Assembly (NCBI RefSeq): GCF_028747985.1
Contig: NZ_CP118108.1
Location: 5,306,001-5,370,000 of the forward strand
Reading direction: 5' to 3'
Length of the DNA: 64,000 nt
Source: Paenibacillus urinalis
GTDB lineage: Bacteria; Bacillota; Bacilli; Paenibacillales; Paenibacillaceae
Shown: in pieces, positions 59,600 through 64,000 of the stretch
Layout: every line of letters starts with the position of its first letter
Position numbering within the stretch: the first letter of the stretch is position 1
Notes under the pieces: generated by a model
Database searches by the model: none
Seen by the model: the letters and a program-made list of their open reading frames with translations, nothing else
What the model was told of the DNA's origin: nothing
Program-made: the position numbers and the translations under genes

Positions 59600-61180
59600 A
59601 TGAACAGTCAAGAAATGACTCAAACAAACGAAGGCGCAGGAGGATACTCCTTTGTCTGGAATGGCGGCTTTAGTTATTTAACCTATCTTAAGAAGAAGAG
59701 CAATGTTGCTATTTTAAGTGACAGGCTCAGAATCACTGTGCAAAACTTTATTTTAGGTGCCTTTCCTAATAGTCCTAAGAGTACCGATATACCATTTTCA
59801 AACATTAAAAGCGTCTCACTCAGTTCCAAAATCAACTGGTTTGATCTTGTCTTCTCCATCCTGTTTGTTATTGTCACGTTAATCAGCATGTCGTTCTGGC
59901 CTCTCCTGCTAACGGCATTATTCATATGGCGAACGTTTAATACCTGTGTAAGTATAACCGATCACCAAGGCAATAAATTTCGCATCCTAACTGGCTCAAA
60001 AGCTGCCGCTAACAACTTTGTTCAAAAAATAACGAAAATCGTCAATACACACCTGGAAATAGCGGTAACCGCTGAAAACGGGATAAACCATGCAGTTTCG
60101 CAGCCGGTTATTCCAATCAAGGAAAGCAACAAGAAAAAAACTGCTTTTCTATTTGCTAGCGCGGCGGTCGTGGCTCTTGCCATTCTAATGGTTGCCATAC
60201 AATCCAATGGCGGCACTGGAGACGGAGCGGACAATAAGTATGTCGAGTGGGTAAAAAATGGGGTCATCACAGGTACTGATTTAAAAATGAGCCAGGTGCT
60301 TGAGAATGATAAGTATTTTAGTAACGTTGAATGGAAGGAAGTCAAAGAAGAAGGCAACGATTTGGACAAGTTTGTCATGTACCAAGCGACACTTTCAGAT
60401 CAAGACGTAAAAGTTTCCATCCGAACTGTTTTTCAGGTTTTTGGTGAAAATCATTTTGAGGCTGTAGAAACATCCTCTGACGGTGAAATCTTACATACCT
60501 CTGACTGGTATGTTTTTCTGGCCGATATGGTCGATAAGTACAAGGGTGTAGAGTCTCCAGCGACAGCAGAACAAAGCAACAAACCAGAACAAGAACAAAC
60601 AGTAGAAGTTGAGGAAACAGCAACTCAAATAGAGAATTCTAATGTAGATTCCAACAATCCCGTAACACCTTCATCTGAAGAAATTAACTTGACAAGTTTC
60701 GTCAAATGGAGTCCCGCTGATCCTGATACAACGTTGCCTCTGCAGTTCGACGGAGAGAATGTAACGCTACAGGTTGGTTTAGATTCACCCAACGGCATAA
60801 AGGTTCTTGCAATGAGCGAAAATCTTGGACAAGGATGGAATCTCACTTTAGATACAAACGCGGATAGCGGAAGTCCCTTCGATGAATTTGGGGATCTGAG
60901 AGAAGGCTTTAGCCTTTACATTAACCATTACTATTTCGAAGATGATACGGCCCCTGAAATTGTCATCGCAGCTAGTGACGGCATGTTGGAAACTTACGTC
61001 TGGGTCTTCGGCTACAATTACACATTCACTGAAAATGGAACACAGCCGCTAGATCTTATTTGGTACGGAGAAGGACAATCGGATGTCATTCTCGAAGGTA
61101 ACAAGATACTGCTTCCGTTTGGCTCTCAAGGCTTGTTTGACGAGTATGTATACAGCAACAACACATTCGTAAAACAGTGA
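59600..61180 (+). CDS. Uncharacterised membrane-anchored protein
   Basis: A 526-residue protein. A cytoplasmic PH-like beta domain (about residues 25-75, VAILSDRLRITVQNFILGAF, PFSNIKSVSLSSKI) is followed by a hairpin of membrane segments (about 79-112) and a third segment (about 181-200, TAFLFASAAVVALAILMV). An extracellular part of about 320 residues with an acidic Glu/Gln/Thr linker (about 320-360) follows, then a beta-rich C-terminus (TLDTNADSGSPFDEFGD, LETYVWVFGYNYTFTENG). I do not recognise the family. It is followed 50 bp later by a secreted protein gene and probably cotranscribed with it. Confidence 0.65.
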   Translation: MNSQEMTQTNEGAGGYSFVWNGGFSYLTYLKKKSNVAILSDRLRITVQNFILGAFPNSPKSTDIPFSNIKSVSLSSKINWFDLVFSILFVIVTLISMSFWPLLLTALFIWRTFNTCVSITDHQGNKFRILTGSKAAANNFVQKITKIVNTHLEIAVTAENGINHAVSQPVIPIKESNKKKTAFLFASAAVVALAILMVAIQSNGGTGDGADNKYVEWVKNGVITGTDLKMSQVLENDKYFSNVEWKEVKEEGNDLDKFVMYQATLSDQDVKVSIRTVFQVFGENHFEAVETSSDGEILHTSDWYVFLADMVDKYKGVESPATAEQSNKPEQEQTVEVEETATQIENSNVDSNNPVTPSSEEINLTSFVKWSPADPDTTLPLQFDGENVTLQVGLDSPNGIKVLAMSENLGQGWNLTLDTNADSGSPFDEFGDLREGFSLYINHYYFEDDTAPEIVIAASDGMLETYVWVFGYNYTFTENGTQPLDLIWYGEGQSDVILEGNKILLPFGSQGLFDEYVYSNNTFVKQ

Positions 61181-61229
61181 CCAGTGAGTATAAGCGGATA
61201 TTCAAAAAGAACCAGGAGGCAAGCTACAT

Positions 61230-62537
61230 ATGAAGAGGTTTTACTGGAAGTCCATGCTATTCATTCTATTGACTTTTACTCTACTTCCTCTCGGCGGCAT
61301 TGCCAATGCAAGTTCAGCGGCCGCAGAAAAGAGCAACTATTACTTCGTCTACAATAGTTCAAGGGTTGACGCTAAGGACCTTGCAGCTATTAAGCAGTAC
61401 ACCACTAAGTTCAAAGGCACCAACAATGTTTTGTTCGACGCAAAAAACTACAAGGAAGCTACTAAATTACTTGATGCCCTGAAAGCCCAGCAGAAGAAGA
61501 TCGGCGGAAAAGTCGCCGGTGTCCAAATCTTCGGCGTGGCTAATGACGTTCCCTCTTTCTCGTATGTACATAAAGTACAAGCCATGGCACCCACCGAAAG
61601 ATGGAACGGTGTCGAATTCAACGACAGTGAAACATTCGTTACCGACTTTTTCTACTCGACATTCAAGAACGACAGTAAATATCTGAATTCCGACATAGCT
61701 GTCTTTGATATTTTCGAAAAGAATACTCCACTCACCCTCATCCCCGAATGGCCTGTATCCCGCTTGCCTCTGACGAAGGGTGAAATTGCCGGATATGTAA
61801 ACCGTTATGACGCTTACCGTAAGCAGATTGAAGGTAAGTCCGTTCCGACTGTTGTGCTGAGCGTTCCGACTAATATTCAGGATAACCTGGCACAAAACGA
61901 TATGGCCTTCTTTACGAATCGTTTAAAGGACGAATTTGGCCTCTTCAAGAATTTTGGCCTTCGCACATATTACAAGGACTTGAAGGCCAATTTGGTGCAA
62001 GAGAACAAAAAGGGAGTCATGGACCTTGTCGTAAATAGTTTGGGTGACGGAGAAGGCGCGAAACAGAACAAGGAATTGTTTATGAGCCGCTCGACTGTAA
62101 AAAGCGGACTGACCTCTAACTATTACACCGCGTTTTTCTGGGGGTTGAGCCCGGCTAAGGGACTTGGTTCGGACAACATCATCCATGACGGCCTGACGAA
62201 GGGAAAGATGATTAACCCTATCTCGCATACTGGCATGGCGTCTAACGGGGGCGGAATGAATAACTACGTCTGGACTATGGTAGAAGAAAATGAACAAGGG
62301 CAATGGTTTGACTACGTACCTGTTACTTATGAGATGCTGCAGGAAATGAATCCATACTATTTCATCTATCACTACTATGCAGGACTTGATGAGGGGAAAA
62401 TGCGGCTACAAAGTTTCCATGACGCTAAGGTCGAGTACGCCAATCAGATGTGGGAGCACCGCGACGTATACGGATACATGCAGGGATTCGAGAATGTCAT
62501 TTCCCTACACTATCTTGGGTTGGCAGATTACGAGTAA
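61230..62537 (+). CDS. Uncharacterised secreted protein, possibly caspase-fold related
   Basis: A 435-residue protein with a clear signal peptide (MLFILLTFTLLPLGGIANA, cut near residue 27). The segment IPEWPVSRLPLTKGEIAGYVNRYDAYRK (about residues 170-197) resembles the (I/V)GR-x-P...E...K...YE block of gingipain-like C25 peptidases. An early GKVAGVQIFGVANDV stretch also fits an alpha/beta caspase-like sheet. The expected His-Gly and Cys dyad is not evident (the regions read NSLGDGEG and FFWGLSP), so it may be inactive or unrelated. Ribosome site CAGGAGG. It is followed by a strong terminator. Confidence 0.6.
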   Translation: MKRFYWKSMLFILLTFTLLPLGGIANASSAAAEKSNYYFVYNSSRVDAKDLAAIKQYTTKFKGTNNVLFDAKNYKEATKLLDALKAQQKKIGGKVAGVQIFGVANDVPSFSYVHKVQAMAPTERWNGVEFNDSETFVTDFFYSTFKNDSKYLNSDIAVFDIFEKNTPLTLIPEWPVSRLPLTKGEIAGYVNRYDAYRKQIEGKSVPTVVLSVPTNIQDNLAQNDMAFFTNRLKDEFGLFKNFGLRTYYKDLKANLVQENKKGVMDLVVNSLGDGEGAKQNKELFMSRSTVKSGLTSNYYTAFFWGLSPAKGLGSDNIIHDGLTKGKMINPISHTGMASNGGGMNNYVWTMVEENEQGQWFDYVPVTYEMLQEMNPYYFIYHYYAGLDEGKMRLQSFHDAKVEYANQMWEHRDVYGYMQGFENVISLHYLGLADYE

Positions 62538-62548
62538 TGAATATATAA

Positions 62549-62585
62549 GGAGTTATCGGTGGTAATACCGATAGCTCCTTCTTTT
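62549..62585 (+). terminator. Terminator after the secreted protein gene
   Basis: GGAGTTATCGGT pairs with ACCGATAGCTCC (one mismatch), followed by TTCTTTTT. Confidence 0.87.
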
Positions 62586-62700
62586 TCTGATAACGCCCAG
62601 ATGATTTATCACCATATTCAAGTTACTAAATGACAGGAATCTCTTTCATGAGACTATGCTTTCAAATATAGTTATAAATGTATATTATAACCATGTATAA

Positions 62701-62826
62701 CGCCGAGACGCTCGGCGTGCGGCACGTAGGAACATAGATACGGAACGTATAAAACGAAAGATACAAGAACCTTTACAGAAGTCATTATTATTCAGGCACC
62801 AAATCCATTAAACGGATTAGGTGCCT
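62701..62826 (+). ncRNA. Possible small RNA or leader with two strong hairpins
   Basis: CGCCGAG-ACG-CTCGGCG (62701-62717) is a perfect 7-bp hairpin with a 3-nt loop. About 75 nt later AGGCACC-AAATCC and GGATTA-GGTGCCT (62794-62826) form a terminator-like hairpin followed by TCATATTTTTT, just before the RadC ribosome site. A -10-like TATATT precedes the first hairpin. It could be an independent RNA, or a leader with an attenuator for the RadC gene. No known RNA family is recognised. Confidence 0.4.
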
Positions 62827-62852
62827 TCATATTTTTTAAGGAGGAGTAAGCT

Positions 62853-63353
62853 ATGTACCCTTACCCACAGCAACTTGAAATGCCATTGGATAATTGCAAC
62901 GAAAATAAACTGCCTGCCAAACGAGTCAATATCGTCAGCCTAAAGATCGTTAGGGAATCTTCGCTCCTCTACCCGGAGCGGGTCATTCGGTCACCCCTGG
63001 ATGCCGTAAAGCTCTTGCAGTCATTTCTCCAAGATGCAGACAGAGAGTACTTTATTGTCGTTTGTCTGGACACCAAAAATCAAGTCAACTCGATTACAAC
63101 AAGTCATATTGGCACTCTTAATGCTAGTATCGTGCACCCCCGGGAATGCTTTAAGACAGCCCTACTAAGCAATGCCGCAACAATTCTTATCGCCCATAAT
63201 CATCCAAGCGGCAGTGCAACGCCTTCACCGGAAGACATCACCATTACAAAGCGACTATGTAAAGTTGGGGAAATTCTCGGTATTGAATTGCTGGACCATA
63301 TCATAATTGCAGACACAGACTATTGCTCACTCAAGGAAAAGAATTATATATAA
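62853..63353 (+). CDS. RadC/JAB-domain (MPN) protein
   Basis: A 166-residue protein. The JAB/MPN metal-site motif is intact: HNHPSGSATPSPEDI (about residues 113-127), with upstream YFIVVCLDTKNQV and HIGTLNASIVHPRE. It corresponds to the C-terminal RadC domain only; the HhH domain of chromosomal RadC is missing. Short RadC-like proteins of this form are common on plasmids, phages and integrative elements, where their role is unclear. AAGGAGG precedes the ATG at 6 nt. Confidence 0.9.
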   Translation: MYPYPQQLEMPLDNCNENKLPAKRVNIVSLKIVRESSLLYPERVIRSPLDAVKLLQSFLQDADREYFIVVCLDTKNQVNSITTSHIGTLNASIVHPRECFKTALLSNAATILIAHNHPSGSATPSPEDITITKRLCKVGEILGIELLDHIIIADTDYCSLKEKNYI

Positions 63354-63357
63354 CTAT

Positions 63358-63391
63358 AACAGGACGGGGATTTTACCTCGTTCTTTTTTTC
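63358..63391 (+). terminator. Terminator after the RadC-like gene
   Basis: AGGACGGGG...CCTCGTTCT forms an imperfect stem followed by seven T. Confidence 0.65.
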
Positions 63392-63461
63392 CATCCTCCC
63401 TCTCGACTTTGGACTACCTTCCTTATTCCTGATATCATTTACACGAAAGGGGCTAAATAGG

Positions 63462-64000
63462 GTGGAAACAAAACCGTACAATAGACGCACTCACTATTCA
63501 AAATCTAAAAAAACCAGTGAACCTAAAGATTACTATTCTCTAAGGTCGCTGTCCAAAGAGATATTCCCTTACATCAGCGAAGAACGCGCATACCGGAATA
63601 CTCTTGCCAATTTCAAAGAAGCTTGTTCGCTTATAGGCAAAAGTGTGGATGATTATCGAACTAAGAAAAATTCACCGATTCGAATTCCTTCAAGCCAAAA
63701 GACGGCAATCATGCTCTTAATTCGTCATATCTCAATCTATAAAACCGGTCTTGCCTTCAAAAATCAGGATTATGACAAGATCACCGAGTACGCTAAGGAT
63801 CTTATCGAAACAAAGGACGCTATTGATCGGGCTGATTTTGCAAATATGGAAAAAAACATGGATGATTATGCTAATTTTTACGATTTATTCTATAGTTCAT
63901 CAGAGATTCGCCTCATTATTGCCCACCAATTGAAAATGGAAGTTACTGAACGCCTCATGAAGGACTTCACTTACATAGCCGAAAAAGTACCCGAAGATCG
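63462..64000 (+). CDS. Unknown protein, C-terminus cut by window edge
   Basis: One plus-strand frame is open from a GTG at 63462, behind AAAGGGG, to the window end, about 179 residues. It begins METKPYNRRTHYSKSKKTSE and is highly charged and mostly helical (RSLSKEIFPYISEERAYRNT, IIAHQLKMEVTERLMKDF). I do not recognise a family. An internal ATG-containing reading in another frame near 63751 is a shadow. It follows a RadC-like gene, so an integrative element or plasmid protein is plausible. Confidence 0.6.
   Translation, partial: METKPYNRRTHYSKSKKTSEPKDYYSLRSLSKEIFPYISEERAYRNTLANFKEACSLIGKSVDDYRTKKNSPIRIPSSQKTAIMLLIRHISIYKTGLAFKNQDYDKITEYAKDLIETKDAIDRADFANMEKNMDDYANFYDLFYSSSEIRLIIAHQLKMEVTERLMKDFTYIAEKVPED

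Noticed and set aside
62701..62826. Retron or CRISPR-like RNA
   Set aside because: No reverse transcriptase, cas gene or direct repeats are nearby; only two unrelated hairpins are present.
1..64000. tRNA, rRNA, CRISPR arrays, complete insertion sequences or prophage structural genes
   Set aside because: None was seen on either strand. The only mobile element with recognisable ends is the group II intron.

Overview
The window looks like a chromosomal segment of a Paenibacillus-type Firmicute. Evidence: moderate GC, strong AGGAGG-type ribosome binding sites, frequent GTG and TTG starts, Bacillus-type lipoproteins, a yclNOPQ-like petrobactin locus, an SLH-anchored glycoside hydrolase and a family 4 pectin lyase. 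The genus is an inference; no rRNA or other marker lies in the window.

Layout. 1-14.7 kb: carbohydrate and envelope genes. These include an SLH-GH43 arabinanase (cut by the left edge), a CE2-like esterase, a PL4 rhamnogalacturonan lyase, a CdsA-like protein, an acetate-transporter-family protein, an ABC-2 exporter coupled to a double-MerR regulator, two tandem GT2 glycosyltransferases and an SseB-like protein. 15-26.4 kb: an iron block. A yclNOPQ-like siderophore importer (minus strand) and a second importer with two tandem binding proteins (plus strand) flank malate:quinone oxidoreductase. Both importers have near-perfect Fur boxes over their promoters. 26.5-48.8 kb: a mosaic of small metabolic and regulatory units. 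These are a BCCT transporter, several regulator/enzyme pairs (Rrf2-SDR, TetR-SDR, MmyB-type-SDR, WYL-hydrolase), aldehyde dehydrogenase, a MetE-like protein, and a sigma factor with SRPBCC and VOC genes. It also holds a single-chain MntA-HepT toxin-antitoxin protein beside an antitoxin whose RelE/ParE partner is deleted.

48.9-64 kb is an accessory island. It contains an ORF-less group II intron, an uncharacterised 592-residue protein with a nuclease-like motif, and an N6-adenine DNA methyltransferase with a phospholipase-D-fold restriction endonuclease. The endonuclease has its own palindromic operator array. Next come remnants of a DUF2188 gene and an ImmA/IrrE gene, a compact three-gene operon of unknown function, an XRE regulator, a membrane/secreted pair of unknown function, a RadC/JAB protein and an edge-truncated ORF.

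The first half reads as a saprophyte's pectin-use and iron-scavenging equipment. The last 15 kb reads as a defence and mobile-element island with visible decay. The best candidates for undescribed biology are the 592-residue protein next to the restriction-modification genes, the three-gene operon at 56.9-58.8 kb, and the membrane/secreted pair at 59.6-62.5 kb. No CRISPR array, tRNA or rRNA was seen.
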